Assembly: GCF_001182895.1 (NCBI RefSeq)
Contig: NZ_LFQR01000059.1
Coordinates: 1-59,165, forward strand
Reading direction: 5' to 3'
DNA: 59,165 bases
From: Frateuria defendens
Lineage (GTDB): Bacteria > Pseudomonadota > Gammaproteobacteria > Xanthomonadales > Rhodanobacteraceae
Below the pieces are notes generated by a model. The model was not told the origin of the DNA, ran no database searches, and saw only the letters and a list, made by a program, of their open reading frames with translations. The position numbers were made by a program, and so were the translations under genes. Positions 28,345 through 37,116 of the stretch are shown here, in pieces. Numbering within the stretch: the first letter of the stretch is position 1; every line of letters begins with the position of its first letter.

Positions 28345-28386
28345 GCGTCTCTGCCGCGTGCAGGGCGTGCGCCGGTGCCGCCGCGC

Positions 28387-29001
28387 CTACACCGGCGGCA
28401 GGGCGATGAATGCCGGCAACTGCTCGGCGCGGGCGGAGAAAGCCGCGAGGGCGGGATAGGCGGTGGCGTCGACGACCTCGGGCACCATCAGCTGGGTGAA
28501 GCGCCAGGCCACCGCCAGCGTGACGTCGGCCTGGCCGATCTGCGCGCCCAGCAACCACGGCTGGGCGGCCCGGGCCGCGGGCTCCAGCAGGCCGTAGGCG
28601 GCGTGCAGCTGGCCCTGCACGCGCTCCAACCACGGCGCGTGCTGCTTCTCCGGCGGCCGAAGCTGGTGCTCATAGACGATCTGCACGGTCTTCTCGCAGG
28701 CGGCGAGGGCAAGGCCGATCAGCTGCAGCGCCCGCCGGCGCTCGGCCGGCGCCACCGGCATCAGGCTGCGGCCGCCGGGGCTGATCGCCTCGGCGTGGTC
28801 GATGATCAGGGTGGAGTCGATCAGGGCCTCGCCGTCGTCGCAGACCAGCGTCGGCGCCTTCACCACCGGGTGGATCGCGCGGAACGTGTCGAAGCCGCGG
28901 AACACCGACAGCGAGCGGTGCGTGAACGGGACGCCCAGCAGGCGCAGCGAGATCGCGGCGCGGCGCACGTAGGGCGAGTCGAGCATGCCGATCAGTTCCA
29001 C
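28387..29001 (-). CDS. Glutathione S-transferase family protein
   Basis: A 204-residue GST. The N-terminal thioredoxin-like domain starts MELIGMLDSPYVRRAAISL and includes VKAPTLVCDDGEALIDSTLI, where the cis-Pro and the Asp-Ser pair bind glutathione. The C-terminal all-alpha domain contains GAQIGQADVTLAVAW. The start codon is GTG at 29001 with GGAG eight bases upstream; no nearby ATG fits the family start. It is the last gene of the ypjD-purU-gst run, 19 bases after purU. Substrate is unknown. Confidence 0.9.
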   Translation of the reverse strand: MELIGMLDSPYVRRAAISLRLLGVPFTHRSLSVFRGFDTFRAIHPVVKAPTLVCDDGEALIDSTLIIDHAEAISPGGRSLMPVAPAERRRALQLIGLALAACEKTVQIVYEHQLRPPEKQHAPWLERVQGQLHAAYGLLEPAARAAQPWLLGAQIGQADVTLAVAWRFTQLMVPEVVDATAYPALAAFSARAEQLPAFIALPPV

Positions 29002-29020
29002 CAGCGTCTCCGGGGCAGGG

Positions 29021-29872
29021 TCAGGAAGCGAACACCACCGTCTTGCTGCCGTTGAGCAGCACGCGGTCGTCCAGGTAGTGGCGCAGCGTGCGCGCCAGCA
29101 CGCGCCGCTCGATGTCGCGGCCGATGCGGATCATGTCCTCGGGCGTGTCGTGGTGGGTGACGCGCTCGATGTCCTGCTCGATGATCGGTCCTTCGTCGAG
29201 GTCGGCGGTGACGAAGTGCGCGGTGGCGCCGATCAGCTTCACCCCGCGCCGGTGCGCCTGGTGGTACGGCCGCGCGCCCTTGAAGCCGGGCAGGAAGGAG
29301 TGGTGGATGTTGATGCAGCGCCCGGCCAGCTTGCCGGCCAGCTCGTCCGACAGCACCTGCATGTAGCGCGCGAGCACCACCAGTTCGGCGGCGCTCTGCT
29401 CGATCGCCGCCCACACCCGGGCTTCCTGCGCCGCCTTGGCGTCTTTCTCCATCGGCAGGTAGTGGAACGGGATGTCGCCGAAGTCGAGGTGGCGGTAGGT
29501 CTCGCGCGGGTGGTTGGCGACGATGCCCACCACCTCCATCGGCAGCTCGCCGATGCGCCAGCGGTAGAGCACGTCGGCCAGGCAATGGTCGAACTTCGAC
29601 ACCATCAGCAGCACGCGCCGGCGCGCGTGGCGTTCGCGCAGCTGCCACTGCATGCCGAAGGTGTCGGCCACCGGCGCGAACGCGCCGCGCAACGCTTCGG
29701 CGGCGGCGTCCACCGCGAACACCAGGCGCATGAAGAAGCGGCCGGTCTCGGTGTCGCCGAACTGCTGCGCCTCGACGATGTTGGCGCCTTGCGCGGCGAG
29801 GTGGCCGGAGACGGCGGCGACGATGCCGGGGCGGTCGGGGCAGGAGAGCGTCAGTACGTATTCGGTCGACAT
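29021..29872 (-). CDS. purU: Formyltetrahydrofolate deformylase
   Basis: A 283-residue PurU. An ACT regulatory domain occupies residues 1-80 ([21 protein letters not shown]). The formyltransferase-like catalytic domain has the catalytic region [20 protein letters not shown], the His in [18 protein letters not shown] and its conserved Asp. It hydrolyses 10-formyl-THF to formate and THF, balancing one-carbon pools. PurN is excluded by the ACT domain and length. The gene starts 13 bases after ypjD. Confidence 0.95.
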   Translation of the reverse strand: MSTEYVLTLSCPDRPGIVAAVSGHLAAQGANIVEAQQFGDTETGRFFMRLVFAVDAAAEALRGAFAPVADTFGMQWQLRERHARRRVLLMVSKFDHCLADVLYRWRIGELPMEVVGIVANHPRETYRHLDFGDIPFHYLPMEKDAKAAQEARVWAAIEQSAAELVVLARYMQVLSDELAGKLAGRCINIHHSFLPGFKGARPYHQAHRRGVKLIGATAHFVTADLDEGPIIEQDIERVTHHDTPEDMIRIGRDIERRVLARTLRHYLDDRVLLNGSKTVVFAS

Positions 29873-29885
29873 GCGTTGGGAGAAA

Positions 29886-30698
29886 TCAGGCTACGCGGTG
29901 CAGGATCAGTTCCAGCACGGCCTTGCTGCCGAAGAAGGCCAGCAGCAGCAGGGCCATGCCGGCGAGGGTCAGATTCACCGCCTGGCGGCCGCGCCAGCCG
30001 TGGCGCCAGCGGCCGTAGAGCAGGGCGCCGAACACCAGCCAGGCGATGATCGACAGCACGGTCTTGTGCACCAGGTGCTGGCCGAACAGGTTGTCCACGA
30101 ACAGGATGCCGGTCAGCAGGGTCAGCGTGAGCAGCACGAAGCCGACCGCGATCAGGCGGAACAGCAGCGATTCGGTGAGCGTGAGCGGCGGCAGCGCGCG
30201 CAGCCAGTGGCCGAAGCGGCGACGGCGCAGCGCATGCTCCTGCACCGCCAGCAGCGCCGCCAGCACCGCGGCGATGGCCAGCACGCTGAAGGCCAGCACC
30301 GCCACCGCGGCGTGCAGCTCGATCTGCCAGTCCAGCACCTCGGGCCGGGTCGAGGGGGCGAGCAGGCTGTCCAGCGCCAGCATCAGCGCGCTGAGCGGAA
30401 ACACGATCACGCCGGCGGCGACCACCGGCCGCGAGAGCAGGTTCACCAGCAGGGCCAGCACCGACATGGCGCAGGCGATCAGCGAGAGCGCCGCGAAAAA
30501 GTGCAGATCCAGCCGCCCTCGGTGCATGCCGAGCAGCACGCCGGCATGGGCCAGCACCGCCACCGCGGCGATGGCCAGCGCCGGGCGCCGCCAGCCCCTG
30601 CCGGCCGGCGCGGTGGCGCCGCCGAACAGCGGCCGCGCGAGCAGCGCGGTGGCCAGCAGGTAACAGGCGATGGCGATGAGCGAGAGGGCGGTCAGCAT
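29886..30698 (-). CDS. ypjD: YpjD/CcsA-family inner membrane protein
   Basis: A 270-residue protein with about eight membrane helices, matching the cytochrome c assembly (CcsA/YpjD/HemX) family. Conserved points are HAGVLLG in helix 2, [11 protein letters not shown] in helix 3, [14 protein letters not shown] with a His, and [15 protein letters not shown], the His-bearing segment near the end. YpjD is usually found beside ffh in gammaproteobacteria; here the arsR-sdpI-hydrolase genes lie between. It is the promoter-proximal gene of ypjD-purU-gst. Function is not established; haem handling is possible by family relation. Confidence 0.88.
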   Translation of the reverse strand: MLTALSLIAIACYLLATALLARPLFGGATAPAGRGWRRPALAIAAVAVLAHAGVLLGMHRGRLDLHFFAALSLIACAMSVLALLVNLLSRPVVAAGVIVFPLSALMLALDSLLAPSTRPEVLDWQIELHAAVAVLAFSVLAIAAVLAALLAVQEHALRRRRFGHWLRALPPLTLTESLLFRLIAVGFVLLTLTLLTGILFVDNLFGQHLVHKTVLSIIAWLVFGALLYGRWRHGWRGRQAVNLTLAGMALLLLAFFGSKAVLELILHRVA

Positions 30699-30784
30699 GA
30701 CCCGAGAGTGTCGCACAGGCCCCGAAAGCCGTACATGCGCCGGAGTGACGCCGATCGGCGGCGAAAAGTCCCGTCGGGAGGGGC

Positions 30785-30811
30785 TTGAAATATTTAGATG
30801 ATTGGCTAAAT
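30785..30811 (+). promoter_or_regulatory. Candidate promoter overlapped by an ArsR-type operator
   Basis: ATTTAG (30792-30797) and CTAAAT (30806-30811) are perfect inverted copies separated by eight bases, like the 12-2-12-type boxes of ArsR-family repressors. TTGAAA (30785-30790) is a good -35, and the operator fills the spacer and reaches the -10 region. It lies 30 bases above the arsR-type ATG, so autorepression is likely (inference). Confidence 0.6.
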
Positions 30812-30840
30812 GTCTGGCTATCGAATCGCCAAGCCGAGCC

Positions 30841-31128
30841 ATGAAGCAGCAGGACGTCTTCCGCGCACTCGCCGACCCCACCCGCCGCGCCATCCTCAAG
30901 CGGCTGCAGGGCGGCGCGCTCAGTGCGGGCGACATCGGCGCCGCGTTCGACATCACGCCCGCCTCGCTTTCGCACCACTTCGCCGTGCTCAAGCAGGCGG
31001 ACCTGGTGCGCACCGAGCGGCGCGGGCAGTACATCGTCTATTCGCTCAACAGCACCGTGATGGAAGACCTCGCACGCATGGTGCTGGACCTGTTCCCGCC
31101 GGGCGGCGCCCGGGGAGGTAAACGATGA
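30841..31128 (+). CDS. ArsR/SdpR family winged-helix repressor
   Basis: A 95-residue winged-helix regulator. It begins MKQQDVFRALADPTRRAILK, the typical ArsR helix 1-2, with the recognition helix in ITPASLSHHFAVLKQADLV and the wing RTERRGQYIVYSLN. It lacks the ELCVCDL cysteine metal box, so it is not a classical arsenic sensor. Its stop overlaps the ATG of the SdpI-family gene by four bases, the same pairing as SdpR-SdpI in Bacillus. The ATG at 30841 is chosen; upstream in-frame codons run back into the operator. Probable role: autorepressor of the pair. Confidence 0.9.
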   Translation: MKQQDVFRALADPTRRAILKRLQGGALSAGDIGAAFDITPASLSHHFAVLKQADLVRTERRGQYIVYSLNSTVMEDLARMVLDLFPPGGARGGKR

Positions 31129-31769
31129 AATCGCCGCAAGCCCTGTGGATCTCCGTGGCCTTCGTGCTGATCGCGGCGGGCGCCGCGGTCTGGTTGTATC
31201 CGGCCCTGCCGGCGCAGGTGCCCACGCACTGGGACCTGCACGGCCGGATCGACGGCTATCACGCGCGCCAGTGGGCCGTGGTCTTCGCGCCGCTGCTGAT
31301 CGCGCTGCTGGCGCTCATGGCACGGGTGCTGCCGGCCCTGGCGCCGCGGCGCTACGAACTCGAGCCGTTCGCCGGGGCGTGGCACCTGGTGATGCTGGCC
31401 GCGCAGGGCGTGGTGCTGGCGGCGGGGCTGGCGATCCTGCTGCGCGGCGCCGGCCATGCGGTGCCGGTGCCGGCCGTGGCGATGCTGGCGGTCGGGGCGC
31501 TGCTGATGGTGATCGGCAACTACATGGGCAAGCTGCGCCGCAACTTCTTCATCGGCATCCGCACGCCGTGGACGCTGAGCAGCGACGCGGCGTGGGAGCG
31601 CACGCACCGGCTGGGCGGCCGGCTGTTCGTGCTGGCGGGGCTGGTCGCTGTGCTGGGCACGCTGTTGCGCTTCGGCCGCTGGTTGCCGTTGGCGTGCATC
31701 GCCGCCGCGGCGCTGGGTTCCGTCGGATACTCGTTCGTGCTCTACCGGCGGCTGGAACGCCGGCGCTGA
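31125..31769 (+). CDS. SdpI family membrane protein
   Basis: A 214-residue protein with about six membrane helices. The N-terminal DUF1648 segment (LPAQVPTHWDLHGRIDGY) and the later SdpI domain (NYMGKLRRNFFIGIRTPWTL) are the family signatures. In Bacillus, SdpI gives immunity to the SdpC toxin and sequesters the repressor SdpR at the membrane. In proteobacteria the function is unknown and no SdpC-like gene is seen here. It overlaps the repressor gene by four bases, so translation is coupled. Confidence 0.9.
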   Translation: MKSPQALWISVAFVLIAAGAAVWLYPALPAQVPTHWDLHGRIDGYHARQWAVVFAPLLIALLALMARVLPALAPRRYELEPFAGAWHLVMLAAQGVVLAAGLAILLRGAGHAVPVPAVAMLAVGALLMVIGNYMGKLRRNFFIGIRTPWTLSSDAAWERTHRLGGRLFVLAGLVAVLGTLLRFGRWLPLACIAAAALGSVGYSFVLYRRLERRR

Positions 31770-31829
31770 GCCTTGCAGGCGGCCCCGCCGCCTGTTCCCC
31801 CTTTTGGTGATTCACGGAGGAGCGCGTTC

Positions 31830-33215
31830 ATGATCACTCGTTTCCTGCTTGCCTCATGTGCCGGCCTGCTGCTAGCGACGCCGCTGGCCGCGACGGCCGA
31901 TAGCGCCGCCGCCGCTGCTTGCCAGGCGCATTCCACCGCCTTGCTCGATGCATTGGCTCGCGGCGACTACGCGCATGCCGGCAAGGATTTCGATGCCGAC
32001 GTCAGTCGTGCGCTGGGTGCCGACAGGCTGCACCAGGTCTGGGAGCAGGTCCAGGCGCAGATGGGGGCCTACCAGTCCCATGGTGCGCCCGCATGGCGCG
32101 CGATGGCGGGCCGCGAGCTGGCGGTGACACGGGTGGTCTTCGCCAGGCAGCCGCTTGCCGCGCTCGTCGGCTGCGATGCCGAGGGCGGGATCGACACTTT
32201 CCGGCTGATCCCTGCGGCCGCCGTGGCTCTGGCGCCCGCGGCGGAGGCGCCGGGTCCCGCGCTGCCCGCCGGTGTGCGCGAGCAGCCGCTGGCGGTGCCT
32301 TCGCCGCTCGGGCCGCTGCCCGGTACGTTGACGCTGCCGGCCGGCGCGGGGCCTTTCCCCGCCATGTTGCTGGTGGCCGGCTCGGGCCCCAGTGACCGCG
32401 ACGAGACGATCGGCCCCAACAAGCCGTTCCGCGACCTGGCGCAGGGGTTGGCCGCCGAGGGTATCGCCTCGCTGCGCTACGACAAGCGCACCCATGTTTA
32501 TGGCAAGGCGATGATGGAACGGCCCGCCGATCTCTCCATCGATGACGAAGTGACCGACGATGCGTTGTCGGCCGTGCGCCTGCTCGCTGCCCAGCCGGCG
32601 ATCGATCCGCATCGCCTGTTCGTGCTGGGCCACAGCCTGGGCGCGATGATGGCGCCGCGCATCGGCCAGCGCGATGCGCGGCTGGCGGGCCTGGTCCTGC
32701 TGGCGGCGCCGGCACGGCCGCTGCTGGACGTGTCCGCCGAGCAGGCGCGCGAGCAGGGGGCGCGCCATGGCCTGGACGAGGCACAGATCGTCGGCAGGGC
32801 GCAGGCGATCGTCGCCGAGCGGAAGCTTCTCGCCGGTGCCGATCCCCGGCATCCACCGCCCGGGCGGTTCGGCGGCGTCCCGCAGCATTACTGGCTGAGC
32901 CTGCGCGACTACCGCCAGGTCGAGGTGGCGCAGGGCCTGTCGATGCCGCTGCTCGTCCTGCAGGGCGGCGGCGATTTCCAGGTCTCGCCGGCCCAGGACT
33001 TCGCGCGCTGGAAGCAGGCACTGGCTGGCAGGACGCGGGTGTCGTTCCATCTGTATCCGGGGCTGAGCCACCTGTTCATGCCGGCTGGCGGCACGCAGAC
33101 CCTGGCCGATTACGCGGTGCCGGGCCATGTTGATGCCGGCGTGATCCGCGACATCGCGGCCTGGACCAAGGCGCAGCCTTTCGTGGCGAAGCAGGTAGCC
33201 CAGGCCCGCCCGTAG
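31830..33215 (+). CDS. Secreted alpha/beta hydrolase with DUF3887 N-terminus
   Basis: A 461-residue exported protein. The signal peptide is residues 1-24 (LLASCAGLLLATPLAATA). The N-terminal region LLDALARGDYAHAGKDFD and the following 90 residues resemble DUF3887. The alpha/beta-hydrolase domain runs from about 170: oxyanion region LLVAGSGPSDRDE, nucleophile elbow GHSLGAMM, acid around VLQGGGDFQV and the catalytic His in GLSHLFMP. It is likely an esterase or thioesterase in the periplasm. The ATG at 31830 follows GGAGGAGC. It lies 60 bases after the SdpI-family gene and may belong to the same transcript. Confidence 0.87.
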   Translation: MITRFLLASCAGLLLATPLAATADSAAAAACQAHSTALLDALARGDYAHAGKDFDADVSRALGADRLHQVWEQVQAQMGAYQSHGAPAWRAMAGRELAVTRVVFARQPLAALVGCDAEGGIDTFRLIPAAAVALAPAAEAPGPALPAGVREQPLAVPSPLGPLPGTLTLPAGAGPFPAMLLVAGSGPSDRDETIGPNKPFRDLAQGLAAEGIASLRYDKRTHVYGKAMMERPADLSIDDEVTDDALSAVRLLAAQPAIDPHRLFVLGHSLGAMMAPRIGQRDARLAGLVLLAAPARPLLDVSAEQAREQGARHGLDEAQIVGRAQAIVAERKLLAGADPRHPPPGRFGGVPQHYWLSLRDYRQVEVAQGLSMPLLVLQGGGDFQVSPAQDFARWKQALAGRTRVSFHLYPGLSHLFMPAGGTQTLADYAVPGHVDAGVIRDIAAWTKAQPFVAKQVAQARP

Positions 33216-33233
33216 TCCGTCCGCCGCCTCCGC

Positions 33234-33239
33234 TATACT
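33234..33239 (+). promoter_or_regulatory. Candidate -10 box of ffh
   Basis: TATACT lies 32 bases above the ffh ATG, in the short gap after the hydrolase gene. No clear -35 at the right distance is visible. Confidence 0.3.
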
Positions 33240-33270
33240 CGCCTCCTTCATTGCCTGATTTGCCACGCCC

Positions 33271-34653
33271 ATGTTCGAGTCGCTCAGCCAACGCCTCTCC
33301 ACCACCGTCAACCGCCTGCGCGGCCGCGGCCGGCTGACCGAGGAGAACATCCGCGAATCCCTGCGCGAGGTGCGCATCGCGCTGCTGGAGGCGGACGTCG
33401 CCCTGCCGGTGGTGCAGGCGCTGGTCGAGCGCGTGAAGGTGCGTGCGGTGGGCCAGGAGGTGATGAAGAGCCTCTCGCCGGGCCAGGCCCTGGTAAAGGT
33501 GGTGAGCGACGAGCTGACCGCGGTGATGGGCACCGCCAACACCGAGCTCAACCTCGCCCAGCAGCCGCCCGCGGTGGTGCTGATGGCGGGCCTGCAGGGC
33601 GCGGGCAAGACCACCACGGTGGCCAAGCTCGCGCGCTTCCTCACCGAGCGCAAAAAGAAGAAGGTGATGGTGGTGAGCTGCGACGTGTACCGTCCGGCCG
33701 CCATCGAGCAGCTGCGCACGCTGGCCGAGCAGGTAGGCGTGAAGTTCTTCCCGTCCGAGGCGGGGCAGGACCCGGTCGACATCGCCAAGGGCGCCATCGC
33801 CGCCGCGCGCCGCGAGGTGGTGGACGTGCTGCTGGTCGACACCGCCGGCCGCCTGCACGTGGACGAGGCGATGATGGCGGAGATCAAGGCGCTGCACGCC
33901 GCGATCACGCCGGTCGAGACCCTGTTCGTGGTCGACTCGATGACCGGCCAGGACGCCGCCAACACCGCCAAGGCCTTCGCCGAGGCGCTGCCGCTCACCG
34001 GCGTGGTGCTGACCAAGACCGACGGCGACGCCCGCGGCGGCGCGGCGCTGTCGGTGCGCTACGTCACCGGGCGGCCGATCAAGTTCCTCGGCGCCGGCGA
34101 GAAGACCGACGCGCTGGAGCCGTTCCACCCCGACCGCGTAGCGCAGCGCATCCTCGGCATGGGCGACGTGCTGTCGCTGGTGGAGGAGGTCGAGCGCAAG
34201 GTCGACCAGGAGAAGGCGCAGAAGCTCGCCCAGAAGGTGATGAAGGGCAAGCGCTTCGACCTCAACGACATGCGCGACCAGCTCGAGCAGATGACCAACA
34301 TGGGCGGCCTGGCCGGCCTGATGGACAAGCTGCCGGGCGTGTCGGGCCTGCCCGACAGCGTGAAGTCCAAGGTCAACGATGGCGAGATCAAGCGCATGGT
34401 CGCGATCATCCAGTCGATGACCAAGAAGGAGCGCCGCCACCCTGACCTGCTCAACGGCTCGCGCCGCGCCCGCGTGGCGCGCGGTTCCGGCACCCAGCCG
34501 GCCGACGTCAACCGCCTGCTCAAGCAGTACATGCAGATGGAGAAGATGATGTCCAAGCTCTCCAAGGGCGGCGGCAAGGGCCTGCTGCGGCAGATGCGCG
34601 GCGCCATGAAGGGCATGGGCGGCATGGGCGGCGGCTTGCCGCCGATGCGGTGA
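33271..34653 (+). CDS. ffh: Signal recognition particle protein Ffh
   Basis: A 460-residue SRP54 GTPase. The N domain is followed by the G domain with GLQGAGKTTTVAKLA (G1), DTAGRLHVDEAMM (G3) and TKTDGDARGGAAL (G4). The Met-rich M domain (from about 300) ends in MKGMGGMGGG. It binds 4.5S RNA and signal sequences and hands ribosomes to FtsY for membrane insertion. The ATG at 33271 gives MFESLSQRLS, the standard start. It is followed by rpsP after a 190-base gap that carries a repeat. Confidence 0.97.
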   Translation: MFESLSQRLSTTVNRLRGRGRLTEENIRESLREVRIALLEADVALPVVQALVERVKVRAVGQEVMKSLSPGQALVKVVSDELTAVMGTANTELNLAQQPPAVVLMAGLQGAGKTTTVAKLARFLTERKKKKVMVVSCDVYRPAAIEQLRTLAEQVGVKFFPSEAGQDPVDIAKGAIAAARREVVDVLLVDTAGRLHVDEAMMAEIKALHAAITPVETLFVVDSMTGQDAANTAKAFAEALPLTGVVLTKTDGDARGGAALSVRYVTGRPIKFLGAGEKTDALEPFHPDRVAQRILGMGDVLSLVEEVERKVDQEKAQKLAQKVMKGKRFDLNDMRDQLEQMTNMGGLAGLMDKLPGVSGLPDSVKSKVNDGEIKRMVAIIQSMTKKERRHPDLLNGSRRARVARGSGTQPADVNRLLKQYMQMEKMMSKLSKGGGKGLLRQMRGAMKGMGGMGGGLPPMR

Positions 34654-34673
34654 GGCTGCGCCGGAGCTGCGCT

Positions 34674-34753
34674 GGGAGTCGTGAGTCGGGAATGGGGAAT
34701 TGGAGCGGGCTTAGCGGCTTGTTTTGACCCGATTTTCCGACTCCCTATTCCCT
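34674..34753. repeat. Second GGGAAT-type inverted repeat, before rpsP
   Basis: GGGAGTCGTGAGTCGGGAAT on the left faces CCGACTCCCTATTCCC on the right (34737-34752) over a loop of about 45 bases. It is the same family as the repeat at 24556-24620. It ends just before the likely rpsP promoter. Confidence 0.6.
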
Positions 34754-34770
34754 TTTTTCGATTCCCCCCC

Positions 34771-34776
34771 TAAAAT
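34771..34776 (+). promoter_or_regulatory. -10 box of the rpsP operon
   Basis: TAAAAT, five of six consensus bases, lies 68 bases above the rpsP ATG. A TTCCCT 17 bases upstream is a poor -35 and belongs to the adjacent repeat. Confidence 0.45.
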
Positions 34777-34843
34777 GCCGCGTTCACCGCGCCCGGTCTC
34801 GTGCGCGCTGCCGGCGATTCCGGCAACTCTGGAGCTTTTTACT

Positions 34844-35098
34844 ATGGTCAAGATTCGTCTTTCGCGCGGCGGCGCCAAGGGCCGTCCGTTCTACCACGTC
34901 GTCGTGACCGACCAGCGCAACAAGCGCGACGGTCGCAGCATCGAGAACGTGGGCTACTACAACCCGGTCGCCTCGGGCAACGACAAGCGCCTCGAGCTCA
35001 ACGTCGCCCGCGTGCAGGAGTGGGTGGCCAAGGGCGCCCAGCTGACCGACAAGGTCGCGGCGCTGGTGAAGGAAGCCGGCAAGCAGCAGGCTGCCTGA
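34844..35098 (+). CDS. rpsP: 30S ribosomal protein S16
   Basis: An 84-residue S16: [20 protein letters not shown], the [14 protein letters not shown] motif and the C-terminal [16 protein letters not shown]. It is an early-binding protein of the 30S body. First gene of the rpsP-rimM-trmD-rplS operon; rimM begins two bases after its stop. GGAG lies ten bases before the ATG. Confidence 0.97.
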   Translation: MVKIRLSRGGAKGRPFYHVVVTDQRNKRDGRSIENVGYYNPVASGNDKRLELNVARVQEWVAKGAQLTDKVAALVKEAGKQQAA

Positions 35099-35100
35099 GC

Positions 35101-35616
35101 ATGACCGCAGCCGGTCGGCGCGTCCCCGTCGGGCGCATCGTCGGGCTGTACGGCGTGCAGGGCTGGGTCAAGATCGAATCCTGGACCGAGCCCCGCACGC
35201 AGATCTTCCGCTACCAGCCCTGGCTGCTGACCTCGGCGCCGGGCACGGAAACGGAGATCGAAGGAGTGCAGGGTCGACCGCAGGGCAAGGGGCTGATCGC
35301 CCAGTTGCCCGGGGTCGATGACCGGGACCAGGCGGCCGCGCTGGTGGGGCACGACATCCACGTCGCCCGCGAGCTGCTGCCACCGCCCGGCAAGGACGAG
35401 TACTACTGGGTCGATCTCGAGGGACTCGAGGTCGTCACCACGGAGGGCGTGGCGTTGGGACGGGTCACCCACCTGTTCGCCACCGGCGCCAACGACGTGG
35501 TGGTGGCAAGGGACGGTGAGCGCGAGCGGCTGATTCCTTTCGTCCAGGGCGTTTACGTGCGGTCGGTGGATCTTTCCGGCGGGCGCATGGTGGTGGACTG
35601 GGATCCCGAATTCTGA
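35101..35616 (+). CDS. rimM: Ribosome maturation factor RimM
   Basis: A 171-residue RimM. The N-terminal beta-barrel starts VGRIVGLYGVQGWVKIES. The C-terminal PRC-barrel includes DEYYWVDLEGLEV and RERLIPFV. RimM binds S19 and helps 30S 3'-domain assembly and 16S processing. It starts two bases after rpsP and ends 21 bases before trmD, as expected for the conserved operon. Confidence 0.96.
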   Translation: MTAAGRRVPVGRIVGLYGVQGWVKIESWTEPRTQIFRYQPWLLTSAPGTETEIEGVQGRPQGKGLIAQLPGVDDRDQAAALVGHDIHVARELLPPPGKDEYYWVDLEGLEVVTTEGVALGRVTHLFATGANDVVVARDGERERLIPFVQGVYVRSVDLSGGRMVVDWDPEF

Positions 35617-35637
35617 AAGCCGGGGTTTGAGGATCTG

Positions 35638-36414
35638 ATGCGCATCGACGTCGTCACGCTGTTTCCCGACTTCGTGCGCCAGTGCGCCACGGTCGGCGTG
35701 GTGGGGCGCGCGCAGCAGCGCGAGCTGCTTCGGGTGGAAGCCTGGAACCCGCGCGACTACGCCACCGACAACTACCGCACCGTGGACGGCCGCACCTGCG
35801 GCGGCGGGCCCGGAATGGTGATGCTGATCGAGCCCTTGCGCAGCGCCCTGAAGGCGATGCGGGAGGCGGCACCGGAGCCGGTGCACACGATTTACCTCAG
35901 TCCGCAGGGAACGCGGCTGACGCAGGGCAGGGTGGAAGCGCTGGCGAAACTGCCGCGCATCGCCTTGCTCTGCGGGCGTTACGAGGGTGTGGACGAGCGT
36001 CTGCTGGCGCACGAGGTCGACGAGGAGCTTTCCATCGGCGATTATGTGCTGTCCGGCGGCGAGCTGGGCGCCGCGGTGATCATCGACGCGGTGGGCCGCT
36101 TGCAGGACGGCGCGTTGAACGACGCGCAGTCGGCGCAGCAGGATTCGTTCTCGGACGGCCTGCTGGATTGCCCGCACTATGCGAAGCCGGTGCACGACGC
36201 ATACGGCGACGTGCCGGAAGTGCTGCTCTCCGGCGACCACGCGGCGATCCGCCGCTGGCGCCTGAAGCAGTCGCTGGGACGGACCTGGCTGCGCCGTCCC
36301 GACCTTTTGGCGCAGCGCGCGCTGGATGTGGAATCCCGTGCGCTGCTGGATGAATTCCGCCGCGAGCATGCACGGCAAGCGCAGGCGCGGCACGACGATG
36401 CACTCGGTCAGTGA
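35638..36414 (+). CDS. trmD: tRNA (guanine-N1)-methyltransferase
   Basis: A 258-residue SPOUT methyltransferase that makes m1G37 in tRNAs reading CUN, CCN and CGG. The trefoil-knot SAM site is in [16 protein letters not shown] and [14 protein letters not shown], and the [15 protein letters not shown] segment precedes it. The C-terminal helical domain ends about 20 residues beyond [13 protein letters not shown]. The catalytic Asp lies in the C-terminal [13 protein letters not shown] region. Third gene of the operon; rplS starts 28 bases later. Confidence 0.97.
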   Translation: MRIDVVTLFPDFVRQCATVGVVGRAQQRELLRVEAWNPRDYATDNYRTVDGRTCGGGPGMVMLIEPLRSALKAMREAAPEPVHTIYLSPQGTRLTQGRVEALAKLPRIALLCGRYEGVDERLLAHEVDEELSIGDYVLSGGELGAAVIIDAVGRLQDGALNDAQSAQQDSFSDGLLDCPHYAKPVHDAYGDVPEVLLSGDHAAIRRWRLKQSLGRTWLRRPDLLAQRALDVESRALLDEFRREHARQAQARHDDALGQ

Positions 36415-36442
36415 CCGACTCAGAAATCAATCAGGTGTTGCC

Positions 36443-36835
36443 ATGAACAAGATCATCGAACAGTTCGAAGCCGAGCAGATCACCCGCCAGCTGCCGGAAT
36501 TCGGCCCTGGCGACACCGTGGTGGTCAACGTCAAGGTGAAGGAAGGCAATCGCGAGCGCGTGCAGGCCTTCGAGGGCGTGGTCATCGCCAAGCGCAGCCG
36601 CGGCCTGCATTCCTCCTTCACCGTGCGCAAGATCTCGCACGGCACCGGCGTGGAGCGCGTGTTCCAGGCGCACAGCCCGACCATCGACTCGGTGCAGGTG
36701 AAGCGCAAGGGCAAGGTGCGCGGCGCCAAGCTGTACTACCTGCGCGGCCTGGAAGGCAAGGCGGCCCGCATCAAGGAAGACATCGCCGCGGCGGCCAAGG
36801 CCAAGGCCAACGCCAAGGCCAGCGCGGCCGAGTAA
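36443..36835 (+). CDS. rplS: 50S ribosomal protein L19
   Basis: A 130-residue L19. Conserved blocks are [36 protein letters not shown] and [16 protein letters not shown]. The last 20 residues are an Ala/Lys-rich tail. It lies at the 30S-50S interface. Last gene of the rpsP operon; the terminator follows 25 bases after the stop. Confidence 0.97.
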   Translation: MNKIIEQFEAEQITRQLPEFGPGDTVVVNVKVKEGNRERVQAFEGVVIAKRSRGLHSSFTVRKISHGTGVERVFQAHSPTIDSVQVKRKGKVRGAKLYYLRGLEGKAARIKEDIAAAAKAKANAKASAAE

Positions 36836-36860
36836 GCGCGCCCGCCATCGCCGCAATACG

Positions 36861-36890
36861 AAGCCCCGCGAAGCGATTCGCGGGGCTTTT
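36861..36890 (+). terminator. Intrinsic terminator of the rpsP-rplS operon
   Basis: AAGCCCCGCGAA (36861-36872) pairs with TTCGCGGGGCTT (36878-36889), followed by TTTT-rich sequence on the plus strand. Confidence 0.85.
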
Positions 36891-36990
36891 GCATTCTGGC
36901 TATTCGGCCGGCTGCGGACAAAGGTTGACGCCCAGGCATTGGAGCTCGCCCCGACGATCACGCCGTCGAAAACGTGTCTGGAAGCAATGC

Positions 36991-37056
36991 GGGAGCGCGC
37001 TTGCGCGCAACTGCGGTGTTGCCGCTACATAGGCTGATCGCGCGCAAGCGCGCTCC
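36991..37056. repeat. REP-like palindrome between rplS and the fimX-like gene
   Basis: GGGAGCGCGCTTGCGCGCAA faces TCGCGCGCAAGCGCGCTCCA. The arms are near-perfect inverted copies of about 20 bases around a 26-base loop. It is similar to the repeat at 26759-26837. Convergent genes flank it. Confidence 0.65.
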
Positions 37057-37116
37057 ACAAGCACCTCGCAAGGGCGTCACGAACAGGCTCCGAAGCTCAG
37101 GAGGTCCGTGCGCTAT

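Noticed and set aside
24556-34753. CRISPR-like short repeats
   Set aside because: The GGGAAT-type units are inverted, few and imperfect, with no regular spacers or cas genes.
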